From Blasia pusilla (lineage: Eukaryota; Marchantiophyta; Marchantiopsida; Blasiales): 64,000 nucleotides of DNA. Below the pieces are notes generated by a model that had not been told where the DNA came from, searched no databases, and was given only the letters and a program-made list of their open reading frames with translations. Positions 35,701 through 46,788 of the stretch are shown piece after piece. The stretch lies in assembly GCA_050084515.1 (NCBI GenBank), contig CM114271.1:34596001-34660000 (forward strand), read 5' to 3'. Each line of letters opens with the position of its first letter. Positions within the stretch are counted from its first letter, which is position 1. A program made the position numbers and the translations under genes.

Positions 35701-36939
35701 CCATTGCAAAGCTAAAGGTCAAGAGTGCTTTAGGGTGAAGCTAGGAGAAGTAGAGCACGGACTCTATAAAGCATTTGACTTATCTCCTAGATTTTTGAAT
35801 TGACCATGAAAGCCCTAAAAAATTCCTCCAAAGTCTTGTTGCCGTCGTGAATAACTAAGTCCACGGCGCATACACTAGTGGGGACTTGAGAAGCGAGTCA
35901 TGATCGTGGATCCAAGGAGGAAAGGCCTTGGTGTGAACCATCCAAGTCAGAACCTAGACTTGCTAGTTGCTAGTGAGACTAAGAAGGACAACCGAATGAG
36001 TCGCGAGACTAAGCTAGGCTTGGAGAATCCGAGAAGCATCTATAAGAAGGGTGAGGAGGAGGAGGGGAATGCTCTCCCTTTCTACTCTCTCAAGTTCTTG
36101 AACCAAGAACCATGATGCGTATTTGGTTGTGTTTCAGATTTGAGCTAGGTGAGGCACCTTGAGTAATTAATCAATATATTCCCCTATAGGCAGCAGGAAT
36201 TGAACCTACTTCATATCCAACTAGGCATATCACTTGGATACTCCAAGAATTTCACCTATGAGCAACTAGAGGAGATTGGGCGGGGCTTCCTAGGAAGATA
36301 ATATGGACTTGGGGAGACTCAACCCGATTAGTGATTTGTGGCTTCTCTACTACTTACAGAACATGCAACCAATTAAGTCTTTGGGACTCAATCTTTATCT
36401 TTTGCTTACAAAGCTAAAGATTGGGAGTGCTTTGGGATGAAGCTAGATGAAGTTCATGTTAGACTCTATGACGCTCATCTTTACGACTCCACTTGAAATT
36501 TTCAACAATTGAGCTTTTACTAAAATCTCCTTGTCCTAAATGGAAAATTTTGCCTTCTCTTGCCTCTCTTCTCTCCTCCTACACAAAGGATTTCAATGCA
36601 TGTTTTCATATCGCTCTTATACAAGCTAGAAAAGTGCTAAACAAGCATGATTGATGGAATACAATTCTCTTGCATGCACATGCTACCACGGAGAATAAAA
36701 TTTTGCAATGAGATAATGAGTAGAAGTTGGTCCTCTTTTGAATTATTTAGGGTATGTACAAGCGACTCTAACCCTAAACCTAACAATGATCTCTCGTTAT
36801 ATTGATTGTGGTTAACTAACCCTAGTTGAGATAATCAAGATTAACTTAATAACCAAGATTAACCTTTACTACTTTGTGTGAGTACTAAATGTAGTAGTTT
36901 GTGTGTCCAATAAGCTTGATTATAGCTCAGTCTTCAATA

Positions 36940-38538
36940 AGGGAGCTGAGTCCAATAGAGTTGTAGGGCTTGGAGAATACTTGATATTAAAAACATATAA
37001 GCATTACCGTCACATTGTATAGATATTTTGGAAGGTTTTTTCCCATTATATATTTTGAAATATAGAAATACCATTTGAAGCGCTTGCATACATGTCACTG
37101 GTTTAGAATGAATACAATCTTATGGAAACTAATGAACATAATATTATTGATAGATTTCCACTAACAAAATTTTCACAAATGAGACCCAAAATGTCCTAGT
37201 TTGAAAAAGAAAAATTTCTTATCCTATATGTTAAAAGAAAAATCATGTCTTTTCTCTTCAAATTTCCTAGAATTCTGAAAAAATGAAATTTTCATGTAGA
37301 CAAGAGTCTTACTACGTTAGGAGTGAGATTGCATGAGGAATCAATCACACACTACCATGAACTACTTTCTTGGTGGCCAACCATAATATACAACTGCCAA
37401 GAAACTGGCCAAATTTTCCCGGCGAATATAAGATGTCAACTCAAGCATTGCAAATCTCTTGCACCCATCTTTTCTTTTGACATAGATTACCCTTCAACAC
37501 CTTGAATCAACAAGACATGTCAAATATTGCTAGGAGGTTATTCAGCTAGGGGTGCCACTTTTCCTCGGATTGTATGAGGAGTTCCCTTGATCCATGGAGG
37601 GGTGGGTGTTTTGTTTGGAACCTACTTTGTGGCATCCCGGTGGAAATATGAGCACTATCATCCAAAGATTTTTCTGCAACACTTCTTTGCATGGATACAA
37701 CAAAGCAGGGATGTGGAAAAATCCCCCATTTTCCATCCAAGAAATATATACTATTAAAGGAGGAGTGCCTCACATGGGAACACCTCCCTTGGTTGACTTG
37801 AGGAGTTAATATATCCTTGATATATGATGCATGCACGTCCAAAAAATGCATTTTTGATTTGGCAATATGGAGCCTAAACCCTCACTCAAGTGCTTATTCC
37901 AATGCGTCTCATGCATGTTCGATATTGGTGGTCACATGGTTTTTGACTAGAGTCAAGTGAAATGAAGATTAACTTGCCCATCCAACGTTAGCTAGCTATC
38001 TGGCTATCAATAGCCTTACGAGACCAACAAGCACAAAACTACACCAAATGCAACTAATCTGACCTGCGCTAAGCTAACCAGTCCCGCGTGCTAAGCTAAC
38101 CAGTCCCGCGTCTCTCTCAACCATCACCGTATGTGAAGGGAACATCCGTCCGTAATTCACAGTCACTTAATAGGACGTCTAGAAAACAGACCTTAGGGTC
38201 GGACGTACAAATCCATAACTTTGGTGGAGTGGACGGCAGGGTCAATGCGGAGGTGCAGGTCCCCAATCTGAAAACTCCCAAGAATGGCGTGTTTTGCATG
38301 AGCCCCTCCCGAATCATAACCCACGTCCCAATAACACGCGGATGAATAGGCGTGAGGGGTAATTGAGACGCCCTAGTAAAGAGAGACCCACAATCTAAAC
38401 CGGATCCCAAACTTCAAAGAGGCTAGAGCATGGACTTCAACGGGGAATCGGGAGACAAGACGTCGGCACTCCGATATCTTCACAATCATGAACTTCCCGA
38501 AGATCCTCCTTATTCACCTCATCGCTCTCGGCTCCGAC
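36940..38538. other. Intergenic region, no gene seen
   Basis: AT-rich to about 38.0 kb, then more GC-rich. Open frames of 60-100 codons lie on both strands and none resembles a known family. It contains a 22-bp tandem duplication at 38,068-38,111. Confidence 0.55.
38068..38111 (+). repeat. 22-bp perfect tandem duplication
   Basis: The unit GCTAAGCTAACCAGTCCCGC plus GT occurs twice back to back, at 38068-38089 and 38090-38111. Confidence 0.92.
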
Positions 38539-38762
38539 CAGGGTCCGGGGAGTTTTTTCGTGACAACCGGTACATTTCCGGTCTCTACAAATCCGAGCGG
38601 CAATTTTCGAAGTTTTTTTCATTCCAGCCGGCTAAACAGGTACGAATAAAAAGGACACCCTCCCTGAACCTTCGGTTTTTGGCCGGTAAGTGACGACATG
38701 AATCGGAAATTCTCAGATTCTTCCGACTAGCTCAACACGTAACCCCGGTTCTCCCCGGCATT
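38539..38762 (+). mobile_element. MITE family with TCCGGGGAG ends, copy 1 (224 bp)
   Basis: Starts CAGGGTCCGGGGAGTTTT and ends TTCTCCCCGGCATT. It is flanked by a perfect 9-bp duplication GGCTCCGAC at 38530-38538 and 38763-38771. The interior matches copy 2 over much of its length (TTTTTTCGTGACAACCGGTA; GCTCAACACGTAACCCC). The 9-bp duplication points to Mutator-like mobilisation. Confidence 0.9.
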
Positions 38763-39019
38763 GGCTCCGACGAGTGCGTTGAGCGTAGCGCCGATTCCCA
38801 ACCACCTTTTGCATGATTGCTTACTCGAGGACGCTGCGTATAATCAAGCAATCACCATCGATGAATGAGTGAGTTAATGAATGAATGAATCTCTCTCTGC
38901 GGGTTCGCACGAATACGCAGGACCGGCCTCACCCGTCGATGGGGAAGGCGACTTGATTCAGCCGCCCACCGCCCGCTTCGCTCCTGTGGAGCTCTGCCCG
39001 CACTGACTGCCGATCCGCT

Positions 39020-39540
39020 TTTCCACGAGAAGTGGTTGTCATGTCAGCTTCATCGACCTCGCTGCTTTTCGGACCTTTTCCGCCGTCGTAAGATTCCGTC
39101 CGTCACTCACTCATTCAGCGTCCGCACTCTTTCCTTCGTTCTCGATTCTCCCCATCCACCTACGGAGGCGGGGGATGCGCGGTCCAAAATTAGTCTGTCC
39201 GGTGACTCATCCTTCCAACGGACGGGGATGGGGACCGTCCGTCTCCGGACGCCGTCCGTCTTTCCAACGGACGGGATGGGGGCCGTCCGTCTCTCCACGG
39301 CGTCCGTGCGACCTCTCCATCTTCCGTCGCGACCACCCCATCCCGGGGCACCCGAACCTAAATCCTGGTCCGACCCAACTCGAGATAGGCGCACAGGGGC
39401 TACCCTATGCGCCTTGAATACGTTTCCGAAACAAACTATGGTTTTTATTAACAGGGACAGATTTCCCACGCCGAATCCGGACGTCATGGTTACGGAATCC
39501 CGTTTGAAGAAACGGGATTTTCTAGGATATGAGTATACCA
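39020..39540. other. CpG-rich stretch with repeated CCGTCCGTC motifs
   Basis: Between 39,215 and 39,310 the phrase CCAACGGACGGG(G)ATGGGG.CCGTCCGTCTC repeats with small changes; CGGACGG and CCGTCCG make each unit partly self-complementary. Open frames over it on both strands look incidental. Confidence 0.6.
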
Positions 39541-39543
39541 AGC

Positions 39544-39594
39544 ATCTGTTGCATTATCATGTTGTTTCTTGAACAACATGATAATGCAACAGAT
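39544..39594. repeat. Perfect 23-bp inverted repeat with 5-nt loop
   Basis: Arms 39544-39566 and 39572-39594 are exactly complementary around TCTTG. It resembles the hairpin at 23.17 kb in form but not in sequence. Confidence 0.95.
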
Positions 39595-40479
39595 TGTACA
39601 CTTGTATTACACATGTGATCTCTAATCTCAATGACTCTTGCTATGCTATTGTTGATTTAGTTGAAGGTGATGTCCCTACTATGTGCTTCTTTTCGAAACT
39701 GGTTTTGATATTATTCGGGTGGGAGATGATACGTGACTTCTTGATCAGCAAACACACATGAAACAAGATTTTTAAATTTTGGTTAAAAAAACGTTAACTT
39801 TTTTGACAGACTGATGGGTTATTTCCCTAGCAGAGGTTGAATCCTAGTTGATTCTACGTGAGAAATAATGTTACCATCCACTTCTTAGTTCTATTTTGAA
39901 AGCTCAAGGGACGTTTCTTCCGCTCCTTTGAGATGAGAAAACGTCCCCATCTTTCATGTGGCCCCCCCCCCATACGATCCATTTGGTGCTCCACTATTAC
40001 AACCACCTTTAATGTTTTTCCGTCGTTTTATTTCTAGTTCCCTCTTTCTCCATGTGCACTACCGTTTCAAGCGCCTTTCTCCATGTGCACTACTGTCCCA
40101 GCTTCATGATCGAATCGGGGATGTATACTCGGTCAAGCCCCGACCGAAGACCTTCGGTTCAGGTGGGCAAAGCGCAAGATCACGGGCACCGAGAGCTCTA
40201 CTCGAGGGAAGAGAGTGAGAGAGGTAGCCGTTGCAGAACCTCACGATACCTGTACGCTCCTGACATCAACTCAATCCCTCCAGCTCTCCATGTACTTAAA
40301 GGAGCAGAATCTTCGAAGTAGAGACTTACATCCGAGGTCGGAAGCGGAGTCCCGGTTCGTACGCGCTGCTTGCCGTTCCTCTTTCTCGCGGGAGTGGGAA
40401 AATCTCGTGCGGATTGAGCGCGCGGATTCTACAGCGGTAAGACAGCAGGGCTCGGGGAGTCGAGACATAGTATTTGGCA
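39595..40479. other. Upstream region of the Bet v 1-like gene
   Basis: No gene recognised. AT-rich at first, then mixed after 40,020, where a CTCCATGTGCACTACNGT phrase repeats at about 40,050 and 40,078. This should hold the promoter and 5' UTR of the gene starting at 40,480. Confidence 0.5.
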
Positions 40480-41192
40480 ATGGCGACGAGCTTCGGAGTC
40501 GAGGTTGAGCTGGGAGTGGCAGCTGCTCGCCTGATGGCAGCGATGAAAGACAGTGCGACGTTGTTCCCGAAGATCGCCCCTGACTTTATATCCTCCATCG
40601 AGAACGTCGAAGGGGAGGAGGGAGTAGTCGGCCACATCCGTCTCGTGAAACCCGGAAAACGTAAATTCCTGTGGTCTAGTTTGAACAGCGTCCCATGGAA
40701 ATGCCGTCCGTCTGTCTCAAACTCGTTGCATCATTGTGTGCGATCGGAGTCTCGCCATAGTTCGCGCAGTAGCAGTGTTGCGAGTGCCCGGTACAGTTTC
40801 GCGCAAGAAATTGAACTGTGCGAAATGTGCTAGACGGCGACGTGAGCTCCTCCGATGACGTCCAATTTCTCATGAGTGGTATGTCTTCTGTTGTGGCAGT
40901 CGCTCCAGAGGGTGCATACGTGAAAGAGAAACTTCTGAGCTTGGACCCTGATACCTTGTCCATCGTGACCACTGAGGTGGAAGGAGGACATCTTATGATG
41001 GGGTTCACCAAGTGGCAGACTACAATGAAAACGGTTCCCCTGGGAGAAGAGAAAGTCAAGATGGTGATCAGCTTCGAGTACGAAGGTGGAGGAGATGCCG
41101 CCCACCAATCCGTCGAAATGGCAAAGGATGGCGCACAGAAATTGTTCAAGGGATTGGAAGCTTATCTGGTCAGCAGCGGCGCCTACCTTTAA
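40480..41192 (+). CDS. Bet v 1 / PR-10-like (START-fold) protein
   Basis: Small cytosolic protein of the Bet v 1 superfamily, whose members hold hydrophobic ligands in a central cavity. Two exons, 40480-40660 and 40900-41192, join in phase 1 across a 239-bp GT...AG intron to give 157 residues, the usual family length. The intron follows VVGHIRLVKPGK, the place where PR-10 genes carry their single intron. Exon 1 starts MATSFGVEVELGVAA and has FISSIENVEG. Exon 2 has YVKEKLLSLDPDTLSI, then VKMVISFEYEGG, and a long C-terminal helix DGAQKLFKGLEAYLVSS. The canonical glycine-rich loop (GxGGxG) is not obvious. I chose the ATG at 40480 because the frame upstream offers only a TTG. Ligand and role cannot be read from the sequence. 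Confidence 0.85.
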
Positions 41193-42950
41193 GCCGCGCG
41201 CGCGCCACTCATCTACCCCCGTCCGTGGATTCTGATGAGTTTCACCAGTAGTAGGTTGGGACCATTACCACGTATCCTCGAATCTGTCTCGAAGCCGGGC
41301 AGTCTGAGATGTAGGCCAGCCAGCAGACATCGATCAATCGAGTCGCAATGCTTGTGATTTCCATTTTCATCTCTCCGACTTGTGAGTTTCCTGCCCCCAA
41401 GGTCAAGTCACGCCTACGGAATCTGCAGGAAGGGAAGCGTCCACTGGCAGTGTGAAGGCCTGGCCACTGATCGAGTTGACTGGACAGAAAAGAGTTTGGA
41501 GGTCTGGCCTTGTACTGTGATGTACATGTTGTCATCTGTAACCGGTCGTGTACAGATCAATGCAATCTCTTCTACTTCACTCATGAATAATTCCTTGCTG
41601 CGTCTGTCTAATGCGTGCTGGACTCTTTATTCAGAAGCTCGTATGACAGCCTCTCATGCGCTCTCGAATCACTCTCTAGACTGAAATTGGGGAAGTGTGC
41701 ATTGTGAATTGGGCAGAGGCAGTCAGTCCTGAAACAGAACAGCAGGGCGATGTCAATGACTGTCCACAAGTTTTGTCATGGGGATGGGACAAGGCTACAG
41801 ATGCGGTTCATAGTATCGGTTTTGGACGTGTTTCGTCTTCTTTGATAAACTCTTCCCATTAAATGGGTTGTCTAATTTTTCTTCCTTTTCCACACGAGTC
41901 TATTTTTTTTTATGAGAATTTTTAACTCAACTCCTTTCAAACAACATCCTTGTTCCTTCAACTCTTTATTTTCATGTTTTGCTCTTCCATAAATTTGCTC
42001 TTTAGGAATTCTTGAGTCATTTTTTTTACCATACAAATCATTTTGTCTTATCAATTGTTATTTATATTTCTTTCATAAATTGTCAATCATAAATTCTTGG
42101 TTGTCTAATCTTTCTTTATTTATTTAAATATATTATGGATTCATTTTGTTACGATGGTTGTCTTCATGCTTTTTATAATTATGTATCATATGGCATGTCT
42201 CTAATGGCATGCTTATTTGACTTTTTTGTCATAAAAAATTGCAGTTGGGATAATGCATCTTTTCATTTATTTGACTACATATATCCTACTGTAATCGTAA
42301 CCTTTCTTCCAGATATGTGCTATGCTTGCCACAGTTCCATCATATTCTTCTCTTTGCCTCTTCCTACTAAACTACATCTCAATCCATTATTATAGAACCC
42401 TACTATTTTCTCATCTTCATCATAATCTCTTTTACCATTATCTTCTCCCTTCCTCCTCTTTCCCCAATTTGTTTATGCTCACATCATTGTTACCACCTCC
42501 TCTCATTATATCCCTTCTCTTTTTGCATTTGTGCAAAACATTTGTTGCATATTTCAAGTTAAAGAATTTGTCCTTAATAGGGTAAAAAGACATCGGCGGC
42601 GTTGTTGATCCATGCATGGGCTTTCAATTTCTAATCCGATCCTACCTCTTATTGCAATCCCTAACAATTGCTTGGATGTGGTTAAGCCAAAATGATTCCA
42701 ATCCTTCTATCCTAGTCTCCCTCGTCTTAGATTTTACACTCGCATTCTTATTGTTCTTCATTCCATCATCCATAATGCACTGCTCTTTCCATACAAAGTT
42801 TAGTGCGCAATCCTTCACATATTAAAGTTTGGAATTTGTGATTACTCTTCCCACAATGAACTGAGTCCTCTCTCCAAGGGATGCTACGACATATCATCTC
42901 GAAAGTTCCACACGTATTGAAAGCTCTATGTATGGAGATTGGAAGAGTCT
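41193..42950. other. Downstream and intergenic region, no gene seen
   Basis: The first 600 bp are probably the 3' flank of the Bet v 1-like gene. From 41.85 kb the sequence is very T-rich on the plus strand, with hydrophobic-looking but compositionally driven open frames at 42.1-42.8 kb. No family recognised. Confidence 0.55.
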
Positions 42951-43870
42951 TCGAAATGAGCATTTATTTCGAGCATACGCCGTAGTTGCAACTAATTCCA
43001 CTCAACGTCCCAATTGTGGGAGGCCTTAAATACAACATCGTCTTCGGTAAAGGTTGCGTTTGGGGCAAGTTGATGAGTTTACATGTACAACCCGAACATT
43101 GAGTCATTTTTCTCCGGAGGTTCCAAATGCGGACAGAGTGGCTCTCTTAGAAGCTCTTCATCCTCTTGCAAATGGTTAAACACCACCTTTTGTGGAAGAA
43201 TGTAGAAAAGATATTGACTTGGAGGTTTTCTCAAGGGTTTTTCTTCATACTCCTCGCTTATTAGCAACAGGGCTATCGAAGATGGTTTTTGAGCATCTCC
43301 GCGATTGCTATATCTGAGTAGACTTAGCAAGTGGCTTTGTCGTCATGTATAAGATATGCACATATTGCGGTACGTCGCCTCCCATTCTCTATCTCTAGGC
43401 TCTTAGGGATTTGTCACTTATTGGCCATGGATAAGTTCTTCAGGTGTTCGCCCTTTGGCTATTGGAGAGGTTTTATACTGCTTGGTTGGTCGATTCTTGT
43501 GCTTGCACGTTCGTCCTCATTTTAGTGCCCACTTATTTTTTTCATTAATTTCGAGTGGTAACCTCTGGTGGTTGTGAGGTTGTGGTAGACGGGATTTGCT
43601 CCGTTCTTGATATTTATGTAGAGCGGATAGCAATTCAAGTAAATGTGCCTAACGTATTCAATTCAATTTTTGATGCGGCCATATTTGAGGAGTTACGTAG
43701 TGTTAGAGGACAACTTGCGAGTCTCATTCCATTTGTCCACTCCTTCTTTATCAATGATTTGCCCATTATCTATTCTCATCATGCTACTTTCGAGGAATTT
43801 ACTATTTTGCACCCTCGTCTCATTGTTCGTTCATGTCTAACCAACCACTAGTGTTTTTGTCACATTTATT
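42950..43870 (+). pseudogene. Non-LTR-type reverse transcriptase remnant
   Basis: Separate frames give, in order, LLGICHLLAMDK, then GGCEVVVDGICSVLD, then a block with IQVNVPNVFNSIFDAAIFEELR and LASLIPFVHSFF. This matches the order SRLLAM.K, GGCEV.VH, LQ.DV.NAFNS..R.AIF.ELR in LINE-like reverse transcriptases common in plant genomes; the DV.NAFN part holds the first catalytic aspartate, which is Asn here (VNVPNVFN). The downstream GTRQGDP block is not found. Stops and shifts make it non-functional. Confidence 0.65.
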
Positions 43871-44091
43871 TCAAGCTATCAATCGCGTAGCTCGTTGAGT
43901 TGGTGTTTGTATTGGCTAGTTGCTATTTTCTTTTTGCATTCCATTATGCATTTTTTGACTCCTCTTTTGAGATATTACTACCTTTCTTTGTCCTCTTTTG
44001 AGGTTTATTATTATAAAAGGTTGGATGTTGGATTTGGATATGTATGTGATTACACACTGTTGTGTCCTCCTTAGCTTATAAGAACTATTTT

Positions 44092-44137
44092 CACTCACTC
44101 ACTCACTCACTCACTCACTCACTCACTCACTCACTCA
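44092..44137 (+). repeat. ACTC tetranucleotide microsatellite
   Basis: About eleven perfect ACTC units in AT-rich DNA. Confidence 0.96.
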
Positions 44138-45789
44138 ACGCACATATTAAATTACCTCTCAAAATTTTAATGAACTCTCAAAACTATCAAGAGTCATTTT
44201 AAATCAATGTCCAACGGGAAGCAATCTTAATGGTTGAAAGAGCCGAGTGATACGAGGCACTCTCCAATATTAGTGCAAAGAAACTAAAAATGGAATAGTG
44301 TGAGCAAGTAGTGAAAAATTTGTGGAGAATGCTATCCTAAATGGGTGACATGAATTTATGGGGCATGTTGTTGCTGACAATTATCATTGTACCAACACTA
44401 ACATCCTAATGTATTTGATTCATTTAGAACTTAATCCATTGGGAGTTCACAATAGGGATAAAATAGGAGAGCAAGTGTGATTACATACATAGGGTTTTAT
44501 CTTCACCTCAAATGGAAGTATCCCTAAAAAATTCTCAATTAATGACTTTCAATGTTCCCATCGTGACTATGTAATAAAGTATACATGTTCTAGAAGAGGA
44601 TTTGTGAATGTGATTTCAAGGAAATCTCACCATTGCTTTTGAAAAATTAGGACAATGTAGAAAGGTTACAATGCCTCGTGTAAAGTGGTTCCACAAAGAG
44701 TGAATGCTTAATCATATAATTATGATGAGATCTTGACAATGTGTAAAAGTCACCAATGAGAAGTATTAAATTCTGATTTTTGATATTTGAGGTGGGATTT
44801 CCAAGATAAAATTTTTATATTTCAAAACTCTCTCCTTATTTAAATTTCTTCTTCTCCCAAACTTTCTCCTTAGTGACTTGTACACACATGATACATATAT
44901 AGTTCTTCACTTCCATTGCATGTGAAAATGCGTATTCCACAATGGGAAATCAAATATATAAAAAATAGGGAGTTTTTTGGAAACAATAAGCTCCTATAAA
45001 TAGCCAAAATGGACTATAAACTAGGGAAATTCAAGCTTTTATAATCAAGTATTCCATCTCCTCAATAGATCATCTTTGATTTATTGAGATTGACACCTGA
45101 TCTCTCTAGAGATATCAAGCAGCGACTCTATGCTTTTATGGAAATGATGGGACAAACGTTGTACATATATAGATTGTTGTACAATACGCACTACTAGGGA
45201 TGAGAGGTGCACGCTCATAATTTTGGAAGTCCTTTTTTTGTGAGCAAGTACCTTGCGAGTCCACGTCATGTGAGCCATTTGTGAGTCTAATGCGAGTAGA
45301 GTCTAGTTTGCGATTGTTCCATATGTCGTGTGCATACACATCATTACACAACCCAAATCACAAGTCACATCTACACATCACACAACATCGATCTTCCCAA
45401 CACACGCGTCCATCTATCCATAAACCAAACAAGTCACACATATACATCAAGACCCCATAACATGAGAAAGATGCAAGGGGGCACTAGGAATTTGTTGTTT
45501 GCGGGTCAAGCAAGTTGCCTCGCTGGGAAGCCCTTGGAGATGCTGGTTGGTGTTTGCTTTGTCAAAATTTCATTCAGAAAGCCATGCGCGAAAGCGCTAT
45601 TCGTTTTTCGTAGAGTTTGTTGATGCAAATTGACGGGAGAGAACAGCAATGTAGCGACAGGAATGCTTGAGGGTATCTAAAAGGATGGCTAAGGCAAGAG
45701 AGTAAGAGTTGAGGCCGACGTAAGAGTGGATTCATACTTAGACGTAAGAGAAGAGGAAAGATGCGGCCTCGGAGGTCTCAAGGTGGAGC
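44138..45789. other. Intergenic region, no gene seen
   Basis: AT-rich until about 45.2 kb, with a CACA-rich stretch at 45,325-45,460. No protein or RNA gene recognised. Confidence 0.55.
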
Positions 45790-46003
45790 AATGATCGGGG
45801 AGATCCGGGGTTACGAGTAAGGCTAGCCGGTTAATTTTGAGAATTTCCGATTAATTTTAAAGCTACCTACGGAAAACCGGTTGGATTTGAGGACGCTCTT
45901 TGTATTTCGTATCTGCAAACCGGTTAAAAAACCGGAATTTCCGTGTCCGATTTACCATTCCCGGTAATGTACCGGGTCCCACGAAAAAACTCCCCGAACC
46001 CTG
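45790..46003 (-). mobile_element. MITE family with TCCGGGGAG ends, copy 2 (214 bp, reversed)
   Basis: Left end AATGATCGGGGAG and right end CTCCCCGAACCCTG are the family's 3' and 5' ends in reverse. A perfect 9-bp duplication AGGTGGAGC flanks it at 45781-45789 and 46004-46012. The interior is more diverged than in the other two copies. Confidence 0.88.
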
Positions 46004-46586
46004 AGGTGGAGCGCAAGGGAGTGGGGGAAGAAGAAAGCGGGAGCTGATTTGGCAATAGGGGGAGCACGTAGGGGCATAGTGGGCGGAAGAGGTTGGGCAC
46101 GTGTAAAATGAAAGAGGAAACACGGGCTGAAGTGAATTCATGGAGGAGTAGCCACGGGCTCACAAAGGACTCGTGTGCGGAGTGAGCGGGGCGCGTGTCG
46201 GAGTAGGTATGGACTCTGAAGGAGTTTGGGGCAGTGAGTAGAGAGGCAACTTGAGAGTGTAGCTAGAGTTGGGGGTCAAGATATGTATCGAAGGATCACG
46301 CATAAGGGTGCGCGCCTGAGGGAAGGACGAAGGCAATAAGGGAGAGAGCACGAAGGGGCTTGAAGAGTTGAAGGTGCGGAGTTGAAGTTGCCGCTGTATT
46401 GGAGCCGCGGGGGCATAGGGACACAAGCTTCCCATTTGAAAGACAGAGCTAGAAAGCCGAAGGAGGGTAGTGAGAGGAGGAAGCGGAGACCGCCGCTAGG
46501 CAAGGGGCCAAGAGCCATTAAGGCTCCAAGGAGCCAGAAAGGGCCGAGGTCCAAGGAAGGAGCTGGGAGTATGGGGGTTAGCAAGG

Positions 46587-46788
46587 CAGGGTCCGGGGAG
46601 TTTTTTCGTGACAACCGGTACAATTCTGACATGTACTAGACCAAGTGGAAATTTTCGAATTATTCTTCATTCAGATACAAATACAAAGGAAACCTATCGG
46701 TTTCTGGCCGGTAAATGAGAAATTGAATCGGTAATTCTCAAAATCTTCCGGCTAGCTCAACACGTAACCCCAATTCTCCCCGGACATT
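46587..46788 (+). mobile_element. MITE family with TCCGGGGAG ends, copy 3 (202 bp)
   Basis: Starts CAGGGTCCGGGGAGTTTT and ends CTCCCCGGACATT. The flanks are TTAGCAAGG at 46578-46586 and TTAGCAGGG at 46789-46797, a 9-bp duplication with one later change. The first 33 bases match the 38.5-kb copy exactly. Confidence 0.9.

Larger units (their letters stand above)
33550..36939 (-). mobile_element. Second copia-family element, mostly reversed and fragmented
   Basis: Read on the minus strand, 36,623-36,939 is a diverged copy of the same LTR (it starts TATTGAAGACTGAGC). It is followed by leader text GAGAAGAGAGGCAAGAG near 36,546-36,590 that matches the first element near 25,850. Integrase C-terminal text lies at about 34,400-34,980 and reverse transcriptase N-terminal text (WIEAMEEEL) at about 33,750-33,870. 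A repeat A copy sits between them at 34,190-34,370. Plus-strand protease/integrase pieces at 35.14-35.70 kb show a rearrangement. No coding capacity remains. Confidence 0.75.

Noticed and set aside
39036-39572. Plus-strand frame of 178 codons
   Set aside because: It covers the CpG repeat stretch, is open on both strands, and ends inside the perfect hairpin; no family.
44092-44137. Possible CRISPR-like array
   Set aside because: It is a simple ACTC microsatellite with no spacers, in a eukaryotic genome.
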